DNA of 33,956 bases from Bacteroidota bacterium (lineage in GTDB: Bacteria; Bacteroidota; Bacteroidia; B-17B0; Aurantibacillaceae). This document shows, piece by piece, positions 7,725 through 17,091 of the stretch (its first letter is position 1; each line of letters begins with the position of its first letter). The stretch spans positions 1-33,956 of the forward strand of contig JAEZDS010000042.1 of NCBI GenBank assembly GCA_023433205.1. The letters are read 5' to 3'. The notes beneath the pieces were generated by a model. It was given only the letters and a program-made list of their open reading frames with translations. It had not been told where the DNA came from and made no database searches. The position numbers were made by a program, and so were the translations under genes.

Positions 7725-8801
7725 TTATTCGGCAGCAGCAGCATCTCCTGCAAGGATCTCTTTGATGCGACCTTCTATCTCTTCTGCCAGATCGGGATTC
7801 TCCGCAAATAGTGCTTTAACCGCATCGCGTCCCTGCCCCAGTTTGGTATCATCGTAACTGAACCATGATCCGGCTTTTTTGATCACCCCTTTTTCAACAC
7901 CAATGTCAATGATCTCACCAACTTTGCTGATGCCCTCTCCAAACACAATATCAAACTCTGCCTGTCTGAAAGGCGGCGCAACTTTATTTTTGATCACCTT
8001 TACACGGGCACGGTTACCCATCACCACATCACCTTCTTTTAGCTGACTGATACGACGGATATCAAGACGTACAGAAGCATAAAACTTAAGCGCGTTACCA
8101 CCGGTGGTAGTTTCTGGATTCCCGAACATGATACCGATCTTCTCGCGCAATTGGTTAATAAAGATACAGCAGCAGCCGGTTTTATTAATAGTGCCGGTAA
8201 GTTTACGCAGCGCCTGGCTCATCAGACGCGCCTGAAGACCCATCTTACTGTCGCCCATCTCTCCCTCGATTTCGGCTTTTGGCGTAAGCGCCGCTACCGA
8301 GTCAATCACCACAATATCCACCGCACCACTGCGGATAAGATTATCGGCGATCTCAAGCGCCTGCTCACCGTTATCTGGCTGTGAAATAAGCAGACTTTCG
8401 GTGTCAACACCTAACTTCTCAGCATAAAAACGATCGAAGGCATGCTCAGCATCTATAATAGCAGCAATTCCTCCTGCCTTTTGAACATTGGCAATAGCAT
8501 GAATGGCCAAAGTAGTTTTACCTGAAGATTCAGGACCGTAAATCTCCACTACCCTTCCTTTCGGCAAACCGCCAATACCCAGGGCAATATCAAGTCCCAG
8601 CGAGCCTGTTGAGATGGCCTCCACCTGCTCAACCTTGCTGTCGCCCATCTTCATGATGGCGCCCTTGCCATAGGTTTTCTCAAGTTTATCGAGAGTGAGT
8701 TGCAGGGCCTTGAGCTTTTCAGTGCTCACTGTCTTTTTGGAAGCGGCGTTGGCTGAAGCCTCAATTGCTTCAAGCACTTCCTCTGCGTTTTTTCTTGCCA
8801 T
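7725..8801 (-). CDS. recA: Recombinase RecA
   Basis: DNA strand-exchange ATPase for homologous recombination and SOS induction, 358 residues, the usual length. The Walker A motif is GPESSGKTT at 89-97. Further RecA signatures are IDAEHAFDRFYAEKLGVD, LLISQPDNGEQALEIAD, VDIVVIDSVAALTPKAE (Walker B region), the L1 and L2 DNA-binding loops (EIEGEMGDSKMGLQARLMSQ and GIMFGNPETTTGGNALKF) and QLREKIG. The C-terminal tail is Ala/Glu-rich and acidic, as in the family. It is monocistronic: purT converges downstream and the pirin gene diverges upstream. Two TAnnTTTG boxes lie upstream. The start MARKNAEEVLEAIE agrees with other Bacteroidota RecA proteins. Confidence 0.97.
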   Translation of the reverse strand: MARKNAEEVLEAIEASANAASKKTVSTEKLKALQLTLDKLEKTYGKGAIMKMGDSKVEQVEAISTGSLGLDIALGIGGLPKGRVVEIYGPESSGKTTLAIHAIANVQKAGGIAAIIDAEHAFDRFYAEKLGVDTESLLISQPDNGEQALEIADNLIRSGAVDIVVIDSVAALTPKAEIEGEMGDSKMGLQARLMSQALRKLTGTINKTGCCCIFINQLREKIGIMFGNPETTTGGNALKFYASVRLDIRRISQLKEGDVVMGNRARVKVIKNKVAPPFRQAEFDIVFGEGISKVGEIIDIGVEKGVIKKAGSWFSYDDTKLGQGRDAVKALFAENPDLAEEIEGRIKEILAGDAAAAE

Positions 8802-8884
8802 GTTATATCGTAGGTTAATTGATTACTTTTTTAAAGTTAGCTGCCCGATCCTACCCTGCGCCTTTATCTTTTGCACCGGGCAGC

Positions 8885-8904
8885 CAAACTTATACACAAA
8901 TGTA
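8885..8904 (-). promoter_or_regulatory. Candidate -7 promoter boxes for recA
   Basis: Two exact minus-strand matches to TAnnTTTG lie about 85-100 bp upstream of the recA start: TACATTTG (8897-8904) and TAAGTTTG (8885-8892). A third, weaker TAACTTTA is at 8832-8839. None has a -33 TTG at the preferred spacing, so the active site cannot be chosen. Confidence 0.35.
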
Positions 8905-8914
8905 CTTCACCGCG

Positions 8915-8997
8915 TAGCAAAGGCTTGCTACAATTTATAGCAACTTGTGTGAAGGGGCCACAAACAATTGCTAATTGGTTGTTTGTCAGACCAATTA
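8915..8997. promoter_or_regulatory. Cluster of short inverted repeats between recA and the pirin gene
   Basis: Three perfect inverted repeats lie close together: TAGCAA/TTGCTA (8915-8920 and 8925-8930, 4-nt loop); ACAAACAA/TTGTTTGT (8960-8967 and 8979-8986), which encloses CAATT/AATTG; and TAATTGGT/ACCAATTA (8972-8979 and 8990-8997, 10-nt spacer). The last two overlap and could be alternative hairpins or operators. The GTCAGACCAATTA half resembles a GntR-type operator half-site, but no regulator gene is present. Confidence 0.4.
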
Positions 8998-9096
8998 CTT
9001 TTCACCCTGACCCATTTCTGCTTTTTTAAATCCGTTCCTTAAGCGGGAGTCTTTCCTATTTAGTAAATTTAATGTCGTAACATCTATTTTTCAAAA

Positions 9097-10059
9097 ATGA
9101 CACGCAGGCAATTTATTAAAGGATCGGCAATAATTGGCGCTACAATAGCCCTGCCCGATCTGCTAAAAAGCTCTTCGGCCTTGGTTGGTTCAGAAAGAGC
9201 CCGAAAAGTCTATCGCGTACTTAACGCCGACAAAACAATGGTGGGCACACTGCCGGTTTTACGCGCCTTCGCGGGTGATCACAACGATCATGTTTCACCA
9301 TTTGTGTTTTTTGATGAGTTTGGTCCTGTAGAAGTAAACCCAAACGATAAACCTTTGCGTGTGGATGCGCATCCCCATGCCGGCATTATTCCAACCACGT
9401 ACTTTCTTTCGGGCAGTGGCCATCACCGCGACAGTCTTAATTACGACTTCCAGATAAGCAAGGGTGATTTTATGCTGTTTAATTCAGGGCGTGGCGCCAT
9501 TCACATGGAGGAAACCGGTCAGAAGTTATACGACAACGGTGGTATTTACCATGGCTTTCAGATCTGGCTGAATTTACCGTCAAAATATAAATTTACCGAT
9601 CCCACAACAAATGTGTTCAAGCCCGAAGAAATGGGAACAATAGAAACCAAAGACTATTCTGCAACAATAGTACTTGGAGAGTTGAACGGAACCCGCTCAA
9701 AAATTGAAACGCTTTTCCCGGTCTTCTATTTCCATATCAAATTAAACGCAGGCGCCAAACTTACCGTACCAACTGAAGACAGCCATAACGCTTTTTTATA
9801 TCTCATAAAAGGCGCTGTTGAAGTTGAAGGACAAAAAGCGATTAAACAGAACCAGGTGGTGCTTTATGAGCGCGGAGCCTCTGACATAGAGTTGTTCAGT
9901 AAAGATGGAGCTGAATTTTTATTGTGTGGAGGTCGTCCCCACAACGAGCCTGTTTTTGCCTACGGTCCATTTGTAATGAACAATGAGCAGCAGATCAGAA
10001 AATGTTTCAGCGATTACCAATCGGGCAGGATGGGCGATCCTTTACAGGTGAATAAATAA
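9097..10059 (+). CDS. Pirin-family bicupin protein with twin-arginine signal
   Basis: A 320-residue protein. The N-terminus MTRRQFIKGSAIIGATIALP fits a Tat signal (RR-x-F-I-K followed by a moderately hydrophobic stretch), so the folded protein is probably exported to the periplasm. Two cupin domains follow. The N-terminal one keeps the pirin metal ligands: H92 and H94 in DAHPHAG, H136 and E138 in GRGAIHMEE, with spacing like human pirin. DSLNYDFQISKGDF is also pirin-like. Known family activities include quercetin 2,3-dioxygenase and regulatory binding; the substrate here is unknown. Most pirins are cytoplasmic, so the signal is notable. It is divergent from recA and ends 10 bp from the convergent purH. 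Confidence 0.85.
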   Translation: MTRRQFIKGSAIIGATIALPDLLKSSSALVGSERARKVYRVLNADKTMVGTLPVLRAFAGDHNDHVSPFVFFDEFGPVEVNPNDKPLRVDAHPHAGIIPTTYFLSGSGHHRDSLNYDFQISKGDFMLFNSGRGAIHMEETGQKLYDNGGIYHGFQIWLNLPSKYKFTDPTTNVFKPEEMGTIETKDYSATIVLGELNGTRSKIETLFPVFYFHIKLNAGAKLTVPTEDSHNAFLYLIKGAVEVEGQKAIKQNQVVLYERGASDIELFSKDGAEFLLCGGRPHNEPVFAYGPFVMNNEQQIRKCFSDYQSGRMGDPLQVNK

Positions 10060-10069
10060 GTCTTGCGGA

Positions 10070-11596
10070 TTAGTGCCTGAAGTGGCGGATGCCTGTAAAC
10101 ACCATGCTTAATCCATGCTCATCGCAGTAAGAAATACTTTCCTTATCCTTAATTGAGCCGCCGGGTTGAATTACTGAGGATATTCCAGCCTCGTGGGCAA
10201 TCTGAACACAATCAGGAAAAGGAAAAAAAGCATCACTGGCCATTACTGCACCCTTCAATTCAAAACCAAAGTTTTTTGCCTTATCAATTGCCTGTTTTAA
10301 AGCATCTACTCTCGACGTTTGCCCGGTTCCGCTTGCGATTAATTTTCCTTCTTTAGCCAGTACAATGGTATTAGACCGTGTATGTTTCACAAGCTTGTTT
10401 GCAAAAAGAAGATCAGAAATCTCCCCGGCCGAAGGTGCCTTTTTCGTGACAGTTTTCAGATCGTTTTCGGTTTCATTCTTCTGGTCCTTATCCTGCGCAA
10501 TTACACCATTTAATAATGTGCGAAACAGAACTTTTGGCAGCGCCACTTCTTTCTGAAGCAGAATTATCCTGTTTGGTTTTTGTTTTAAAAGTTCGAGTGC
10601 TTTGTTATTATATGAAGGGGCAATTAATACTTCGCAGAATAACTTGTGGATCTCAGCAGCAGTTGCCTCATCAATTTCTCTGTTGCAGATCAACACCCCC
10701 CCAAAAGCTGACACCGGATCACAAGCCAGTGCTTCAGTGTAGGCGTCTTTAATATTAGCACGCGTTGCAACTCCGCAGGCATTATTGTGTTTAAGAATGG
10801 CAAAAGTACATTCGCTGAATTCTGATATCAAAGCAACCGCGGCATCTACATCAAGAAGATTGTTATAAGAAAGTTCTTTGCCATTCAACTTCTCAAACAT
10901 CTCCGGGAGGTTGCCATAAAACATACCTTTCTGGTGTGGGTTTTCCCCATACCTTAATACCTGACCGTCCCCTATACTTTGTTTGAACACGGGAAGCTGC
11001 TCCTCTTCATTAAAATAGTTGAAGATCGCTGTGTCGTAATGTGAAGATACAGCAAATGCTTTAGCCGCAAAACGTTTCCTCTCTGCCAGACTGCTTTCAC
11101 CCTTTTTGGAGTCGAGCAATTGCTGCAGATCTGCATACTCTTTTCGTGAAGGAACAATCAGCACATCGTTAAAATTTTTTGCTGCTGCCCGGATCAGCGA
11201 TATTCCTCCAATATCAATCTTCTCAATAATCTCCTGCGGTGCTGCATTACCAGCCACTGTTTCTTCAAAGGGATAAAGATCTACAATCACCAGATCAATG
11301 TCTGCTATCTGATGGTCGGTTTTTTCTTTCTGATCGCCTTTGTTATCGCGCCTGTTAAGGATACCACCAAAAATTGCGGGGTGGAGGGTTTTAACTCTTC
11401 CTCCGAAAATCTCGGGGTAGTTGGTGAGAGACTCCACAGCGGTTACCTGTATTCCCTGCCCTTTTATAAAAGTGAGTGTACCCCCTGTGCTGAAGAGCTT
11501 CACTCCCAGCTTGTGCAGGCTATTGATGATTGGTGTAAGTCCATCTTTGTGATAAACCGAAATCAGCGCGCTGTTAATCTTTTTGTGACCGTCCAT
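10070..11596 (-). CDS. purH: Bifunctional AICAR formyltransferase/IMP cyclohydrolase
   Basis: Catalyses the last two steps of IMP synthesis, 508 residues, normal length. The N-terminal IMP cyclohydrolase domain (about 1-195) has a methylglyoxal-synthase-like fold with LISVYHKDGLTPIINSLHKL, KLFSTGGT and GGRVKTLHPAIFGGIL. The C-terminal AICAR transformylase domain has RYGENPHQKGMFYG, AILKHNNACGVA, DPVSAFGGVL, the SDAFFPFPDCV segment and the ending VFTGIRHFRH. The ATG at 11596 gives the expected short N-terminus and has a TATCTTTG -7 box 13 nt upstream. It is monocistronic. Together with purT it covers two formylation steps of purine synthesis, one formate-dependent and one folate-dependent. Confidence 0.97.
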   Translation of the reverse strand: MDGHKKINSALISVYHKDGLTPIINSLHKLGVKLFSTGGTLTFIKGQGIQVTAVESLTNYPEIFGGRVKTLHPAIFGGILNRRDNKGDQKEKTDHQIADIDLVIVDLYPFEETVAGNAAPQEIIEKIDIGGISLIRAAAKNFNDVLIVPSRKEYADLQQLLDSKKGESSLAERKRFAAKAFAVSSHYDTAIFNYFNEEEQLPVFKQSIGDGQVLRYGENPHQKGMFYGNLPEMFEKLNGKELSYNNLLDVDAAVALISEFSECTFAILKHNNACGVATRANIKDAYTEALACDPVSAFGGVLICNREIDEATAAEIHKLFCEVLIAPSYNNKALELLKQKPNRIILLQKEVALPKVLFRTLLNGVIAQDKDQKNETENDLKTVTKKAPSAGEISDLLFANKLVKHTRSNTIVLAKEGKLIASGTGQTSRVDALKQAIDKAKNFGFELKGAVMASDAFFPFPDCVQIAHEAGISSVIQPGGSIKDKESISYCDEHGLSMVFTGIRHFRH

Positions 11597-11609
11597 TTTA
11601 AAAAAGGGG

Positions 11610-11617
11610 CAAAGATA
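11610..11617 (-). promoter_or_regulatory. Putative -7 promoter box of purH
   Basis: Minus-strand TATCTTTG matches TAnnTTTG exactly, 13 nt before the purH ATG. The same octamer precedes lepA. No convincing -33 TTG is visible upstream. Confidence 0.5.
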
Positions 11618-11772
11618 GGGATTTATCAGGTGCCCGTTTTTTCACCTTGGCGGTGCTGCCACACCGAAACGAAATTTCTTGTTAAATTCTGCCGGCACTT
11701 GAGATTTCTGTCTACCTTAATAGTCTCAAATCACCGGCCCTGCAAACCACACTGGTATACCCATTCCTTTGT

Positions 11773-14700
11773 GTGAGACTCAATTATTGGCTCATAACAC
11801 TGTTTTTTATCCTTACCGGTGTTACAGCTGTTGCACAGTTCCCTAATCCCTCCCTTTTTAATACAGCCACAAATGCAACCGGAACAGGTACACTTGCTGT
11901 GGGCTCGAACGATCTTCACTGGCAGGCCTCCAACACCAGCAGCGTAGGGCCCTGGACCAGTGCGAAGAGTATAGGGCAGATCTTCAGTAACTGGATGGCT
12001 TCGCCTTATGTTAATGCCAACTGGATCAGTTATCCGCACGGTTGTGTAACTAACGACCATGCTAACCATAGCTGTTCTTATCCCAACCACGAAGAAGTGT
12101 ATTACAAAGTTACTTTCAATTTGCCAGCTTTAAGTTGCGGACAGTCAATAAGCACACCCAGCGCCTATTGTCTCTCATTTGATTTTTTTGCAGACAACTG
12201 CGTTTCTGCCGTATTTGTTAATGGCGTCTTGAGTTACAGTACTTCTGTTGCCTTAACCGGAACCCCCAATCAATGGTATTATCTGGGATACAACAATACA
12301 GGAAAGGTAACAGTTACCCTGTGTGACAACTGGCAGTCTGGGTCAAATTCCATTATTGTACTGGTGCGTTCAGGACCAGGCTCCTCCAGCACATGGCCAA
12401 CGTGGGAAGGCCTTCTCGCGCAGGCGAATCATACAGTAAACACCTCTGTAGGCATTCCGCTTTCAGCAAACATAAGTGCCAGCAATGCTCCCTGTTTCGG
12501 ACAGACCGGAAGCGCAACAGTGAACGCAACAGGGGGTGTTGGTGCATATTCGTACTCCTGGATCCCCTCAGGAGGAACAGGCAGCGTAGCAACTAGCCTG
12601 GCGGCGGGTTTATACAGCTGTATAGTTACTTCAGGAACTGCTTGCAGCACCACAAACACTGTGCTTATTACCCAGCCACCTGCCCTATCTTTAACCGTCA
12701 CAAAAAACGATCCTCAGTGCGCTAATGGTGTGGGCACTGCCACTGCTTTTGCTGCTGGCGCCCATGGTTCTTATTCTTACAGCTGGATGCCGGGTGGAGG
12801 AACCAATAGTTTAACCTCGTCGCTCCCCCCTGGCAATTATAACGTTGTGGTAACAAGCTCTGGCTGCACTCAGTCTGCCAGCTTCAGCATCAACCCGTCT
12901 TCACCCACAATCTCTGTACAAAATTCCACCATTGCCTGTTTCGGAGGTTCATCCAGTGCCAGTGCTACGGTTTCGGGCGGTGGGGGCGGCGCGTATTCTT
13001 ATCAGTGGCTGCCCTCCGCAGCTACAGGCAGCATCGTTTCAGGACTCCCTGCAGGTAGTTACACCAACATTACAACTGGTTCCTGCGGGAGTTATACCAC
13101 CGTTTTTGCTATTACACAACCACCAGCTCTTTCGCTAAGCATTATTTCACCGACTAATCCTGTTTGTTCAGGAAAAAATGTAACAATCTTCGCTCAATCA
13201 ACCGGAGGCACAGGTGCTCACCAATACACCTGGACCAATGGTCCTGCCACATCACAGTATAACATTGGGCCACTTTCTGCGGGAAACTACTCTTTTATGG
13301 CTTCTGTAACTGATGTGGCCGGGTGCAGCAGCAGCGCCACTGCAAACATCAACGTTTACAATGAACTGTTTCTTTCGGCTTTTAATGCTACTTTTTGTGA
13401 AGGAAGTAGCGGCACATTAACTGCCACGGGGGGACAAACCTACACCTGGCATCCAGGCCCAGGTTTTGGAAGCAACTATGTTGTGAACCCTGTTGTTCAC
13501 AGTACTTACACAGTAAATTCCACTGCAGCATCTGGCTGCACAGCAGTAGCCACAGCAAGTGTTCACGTAAAACCGGCACCACTACTATCCTATCAGACCC
13601 AGTCAATTAATTGCGCGCACCTTGGCTCAGCAACAGTTTCTGCTTCAGGGGGAATCGGGCCCTTCAGCTTTTCGTGGCAACCAACAGGACAAACCAGCAG
13701 CCAGGTCTCTGGCTTATACCCTGGCACCTACACTATCTCAGTTGAGGATGCAGGATCTGATTGTATCTACGAGCTCAGCACTACATTTTATCCGCTGGTA
13801 CCCTTAACCGGCACAGTAAGCACTAACGGCACTGTGAGTTGTTTTGGAGACACAACGGCCCATGCCTCAATTGTTTTAAGCGGGGGTAGCGGGGCACAAA
13901 CTTATACATGGGTCAGCCCCACGGCAAAACAACAGAACGTAATATCACCAACTAATCTGGGTGCAGGTATACATACCATAACCGTTTCTGATGCACTCAC
14001 TTTTTGTACTTTGAGTCATACCTTTCAGGTGATCCAACCTCCGCAGCCTACACTTTCCATTGCAGGCACCGCAAATTCAGTTTGTATAGGTTCGGCAATT
14101 CAGCTTACCGCAACTATGGCCGGAGGTACACCCGCATATACGTATACTTGGAATAACAGTGCGACCGCTCAAACCATTCAGGTACAGGAAAACAATCCGG
14201 GAAACTATCTACAGCACATCGCTGTTTCTGATGCGCATAATTGTAATACAATTGATTCAGTTCTTCTGAAATTTGTAGAGAATCCTACCGTCACCGCTAC
14301 CAGTGTATCAATCTGCCCCAAAGCTTCGGGAATGCTTTTTGCCACGGGCGCGAACACATACTCCTGGAACAACGGTCAAACCGGCCAGACTATTACGGTG
14401 AGTCCGTCTGTAAGCACCAATTACACTGTCATAGGAAGTGCAAAAGGATGTGTTGCCAGTGCGACAGCTGTAGTTTTTCTAAAAAACGAGCCTGCTCCGG
14501 TTCTCTTACATAATGGGCCATTGTGTTCGGGCGACACATTGCAACTGAATAGCGCTACTTTTGATTCATACAGCTGGGAAGGTCCTGGCAGTTTTTCTTC
14601 TGCGCTGCAATCGCCGGTAATTCCAAATGCACTGCCATTGCAAAGCGGCATCTATACTTTGGCCGTAACTGCAGCCAACGCCTGTACAGCCGCCACTACA

Positions 14701-16656
14701 GCAAGTATCAGCATAAATCCACTTCCTTCAGTAATTGCTGCAGCCTCAACAGTGTGCGCCGGACAGGGATTAAACATCTGGGCTGGTTATATTAATGGCG
14801 CAACATACAGCTGGATGGGACCATCGGGTTTCACAGGCATTCAACAGAATTTTACACGGCCAAATGCCGATACCAGCATGTCTGGCATATACTCAGTCAC
14901 TATTACTTCCACGGCAGGATGTAAATCATCGGGCTCTGTGCAGGCGCAGGTAATTATTGCACCAACACCGGTTATTAGCGGAAGCACAAGTGCCTGTACA
15001 GGAGATACTATAAAATTGCTAGCCTCGGGGGCAAACTCTTTTCAATGGTCTGGACCTGCAAATTTTTACTTTTCAGGGGCAAACGTGTTTGTGCTTCATC
15101 AGGGTACTTATTCCCTTCAGGCAGGCTACGGTCCCTGTATTTCATCTACCCAGATCAGCCTTTCTTTTCTTCCGTCCCCATCCCCTGCAATTGTTATAAC
15201 CCCTACAACACTGTGCGAAAACGCGCCAATTCAATTTTCGACTTCCGAAAACTTCATGTCTTATCAATGGAGCGGGCCCGACCTGCAAACCAACCTGTCA
15301 TCTCCGGTAATAACCGGCACAATACGGCAACATAATAACATTTATACCCTTACGGTAACTGATCAGTTTGGCTGTAAAGGAAAAGACACCATTATTTTGG
15401 CCGTGAATCCTTCCCCTACACTTAGTGTATCAGGGGCAACAGTATGCGCTGGGGGCACCGCCACACTGGCAGCTGCCGGCGCAGACACTTACAGTTGGGC
15501 CGGACCAGGCAACTTTTTTGCCACCGGTACTCATGTGATAATAAATCCAGTAAACAATACCAGCGCTGGAAATTATCTGGTAACGGGAACGGCCCTAAAT
15601 GGCTGTAGCAGCACCCACACTGCGCAAGTTCAACTGAATGGGTTTAATGTCCCAATCCCCTATGCCTCCATTCAGCCCTCAGTTATTTGTATAAACACTC
15701 AGGTACAACTTCTGGCGGACGGAGGAGATGGATATCTGTGGTCAGGACCTGCAGGATTCAGGTCCGCTGAAAAGAAACCCATGCTTGTTATTAACACTAT
15801 TGATCAGGCAGGAATTTATACGCTTACAGCACACGGTGGAGGCGGCTGTGCCTCAAGCGCTACAACAGAGGTGCAGTTGTTTCCGATACCAGAATTAACT
15901 TTATCACTTAATAGAAACTATGAATGTGCGCCCTTCTGTTCGGGCCTGAACATACGAGTTGGCGAAAATTCTCCAATGATAAATAGTGGCGAACTTACAT
16001 TAAACGACAATATTATTACAAATTATAGTAACTTCTGCGTTACACAGGCCGGTGAACACCCCTTATACTTTTTTTACACGGACTCCAACTCCTGCCGGCA
16101 CACCGAAAAGCTTTCGCTCATAGCCTACGAAAAACCTGAGGCAGATTTTACTTACTACCCACTGAACCCGCAGGCAGGACTTGACGCGGTTACTTTCTAC
16201 GGAAAAATGCGTTCTGGTTTGAACCATTACTGGTTTATTGCTGATGACGAAAATGACACGGTCACGGCTGAAAATTTCACCCGACTTTTTCAGAAATCAG
16301 GTAAATATGCCGTGGCGCTGGTAGTACAAAACTCACATGGATGCATTGACACGGTCACCAGAATTATAACCGTTACCGATGAATTCACTTTTTATGTTCC
16401 TGATGCTTTCAGCCCTAATAACGACGGGGTTAACGATGTGTTTATGGCGAAAGGAGAAGGCATAGAACATCTGGAAATGCAGGTTTTTAACCGTTGGGGG
16501 GAACTCATCTTCTTTACTGCCTATTCCGGGGAAGGATGGGACGGCCGTCATGAAGGAAAACCATGTAAGCCTGACTACTACACATGGAAAATCTCAGTGA
16601 AATCTAGTGCTCAGAAACAACACAATTATATAGGAAAAGTCCTACTGTTAAAATAA
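11773..16656 (+). CDS. Giant secreted SprB/Ig-like repeat protein with type B T9SS sorting domain
   Basis: A 1627-residue surface protein read from a GTG start; no in-frame ATG gives a signal peptide, while GTG yields MRLNYWLITLFFILTGVTAVAQ, a good one. Residues about 23-225 form a Cys- and Trp-rich beta-sandwich-like domain. From about 228 there are several SprB-type repeats (N-x-x-C-F-G-x-x-G-S-A-T-V...GG, Y-S-Y-S-W-x-P, L-x-A-G-x-Y). These are followed by many Ig-like repeats with C-x-G and Y-x-W-x-G-P-x-F, and then a PKD-like segment. The end from about 1538 (VPDAFSPNNDGVNDVFM, NRWGELIF, WDGRHEGKP) is the gliding-motility-associated, type B T9SS C-terminal domain. An adhesin-like role is inferred from relatives such as SprB. 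It converges with the holin-family gene 16 bp away. Confidence 0.88.
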   Translation: MRLNYWLITLFFILTGVTAVAQFPNPSLFNTATNATGTGTLAVGSNDLHWQASNTSSVGPWTSAKSIGQIFSNWMASPYVNANWISYPHGCVTNDHANHSCSYPNHEEVYYKVTFNLPALSCGQSISTPSAYCLSFDFFADNCVSAVFVNGVLSYSTSVALTGTPNQWYYLGYNNTGKVTVTLCDNWQSGSNSIIVLVRSGPGSSSTWPTWEGLLAQANHTVNTSVGIPLSANISASNAPCFGQTGSATVNATGGVGAYSYSWIPSGGTGSVATSLAAGLYSCIVTSGTACSTTNTVLITQPPALSLTVTKNDPQCANGVGTATAFAAGAHGSYSYSWMPGGGTNSLTSSLPPGNYNVVVTSSGCTQSASFSINPSSPTISVQNSTIACFGGSSSASATVSGGGGGAYSYQWLPSAATGSIVSGLPAGSYTNITTGSCGSYTTVFAITQPPALSLSIISPTNPVCSGKNVTIFAQSTGGTGAHQYTWTNGPATSQYNIGPLSAGNYSFMASVTDVAGCSSSATANINVYNELFLSAFNATFCEGSSGTLTATGGQTYTWHPGPGFGSNYVVNPVVHSTYTVNSTAASGCTAVATASVHVKPAPLLSYQTQSINCAHLGSATVSASGGIGPFSFSWQPTGQTSSQVSGLYPGTYTISVEDAGSDCIYELSTTFYPLVPLTGTVSTNGTVSCFGDTTAHASIVLSGGSGAQTYTWVSPTAKQQNVISPTNLGAGIHTITVSDALTFCTLSHTFQVIQPPQPTLSIAGTANSVCIGSAIQLTATMAGGTPAYTYTWNNSATAQTIQVQENNPGNYLQHIAVSDAHNCNTIDSVLLKFVENPTVTATSVSICPKASGMLFATGANTYSWNNGQTGQTITVSPSVSTNYTVIGSAKGCVASATAVVFLKNEPAPVLLHNGPLCSGDTLQLNSATFDSYSWEGPGSFSSALQSPVIPNALPLQSGIYTLAVTAANACTAATTASISINPLPSVIAAASTVCAGQGLNIWAGYINGATYSWMGPSGFTGIQQNFTRPNADTSMSGIYSVTITSTAGCKSSGSVQAQVIIAPTPVISGSTSACTGDTIKLLASGANSFQWSGPANFYFSGANVFVLHQGTYSLQAGYGPCISSTQISLSFLPSPSPAIVITPTTLCENAPIQFSTSENFMSYQWSGPDLQTNLSSPVITGTIRQHNNIYTLTVTDQFGCKGKDTIILAVNPSPTLSVSGATVCAGGTATLAAAGADTYSWAGPGNFFATGTHVIINPVNNTSAGNYLVTGTALNGCSSTHTAQVQLNGFNVPIPYASIQPSVICINTQVQLLADGGDGYLWSGPAGFRSAEKKPMLVINTIDQAGIYTLTAHGGGGCASSATTEVQLFPIPELTLSLNRNYECAPFCSGLNIRVGENSPMINSGELTLNDNIITNYSNFCVTQAGEHPLYFFYTDSNSCRHTEKLSLIAYEKPEADFTYYPLNPQAGLDAVTFYGKMRSGLNHYWFIADDENDTVTAENFTRLFQKSGKYAVALVVQNSHGCIDTVTRIITVTDEFTFYVPDAFSPNNDGVNDVFMAKGEGIEHLEMQVFNRWGELIFFTAYSGEGWDGRHEGKPCKPDYYTWKISVKSSAQKQHNYIGKVLLLK

Positions 16657-16672
16657 AGCTTGTGATTAGCAC

Positions 16673-17002
16673 CTAATCATCATCTCTGTTGACCCCCGTT
16701 ACCAAATTCATAATGCCGGTAACTATGGAAAGAATGATGCTAAAAACCAATGCGGCGAGAAAACCTGTGACGTGAAAACCATCAACCAGCTTCTCAGCGA
16801 AAATAATAATGAGTGCATTTATCACCAGCAGGAACAGACCCAGTGTAACTACGGTAATGGGAATAGTTAAGATTGTGAGAATGGGTTTTACAATCGCATT
16901 TAAAAAGGCAAGTGCCACTGCCACCAGAAAAGCTGACCAGAAATCATCAACACCAACCCCCGGCAGCAGGTAAGCAGTTGCGAATACTGCAAGTGCCGAC
17001 AC
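16673..17002 (-). CDS. Phage holin family 4-TM membrane protein (PF04020/YvlD-like)
   Basis: A small hydrophobic protein, 109 residues from the GTG start, with four membrane segments: ALAVFATAYLLPGVGV, SAFLVAVALAFLNAIVKPIL, TVVTLGLFLLVINALIIIFA and FLAALVFSIILSIVTGIMNL. This matches the mycobacterial 4-TMS holin superfamily, which despite the name is widespread in non-phage chromosomes and has no settled function. The start is doubtful: the same frame continues upstream to a stop and would add IKFVLKIC in front of VSALAVF, a match to the usual family N-terminus, but the only upstream initiator is ATC at 17024-17026. No phage genes are nearby. Confidence 0.8.
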   Translation of the reverse strand: MSALAVFATAYLLPGVGVDDFWSAFLVAVALAFLNAIVKPILTILTIPITVVTLGLFLLVINALIIIFAEKLVDGFHVTGFLAALVFSIILSIVTGIMNLVTGVNRDDD

Positions 17003-17091
17003 ACATATCTTAAGTACAAATTTGATAGGCGAAAATTAAGGAATTGTTCGGTTTCGTGCTTCTTTAATTGTGGACGGTTACGTTTAGAACG

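Noticed and set aside
16673..17002. Prophage signal from a holin-family hit
   Set aside because: This superfamily is common in ordinary chromosomes, and no lysis, capsid, tail or integrase gene is nearby.
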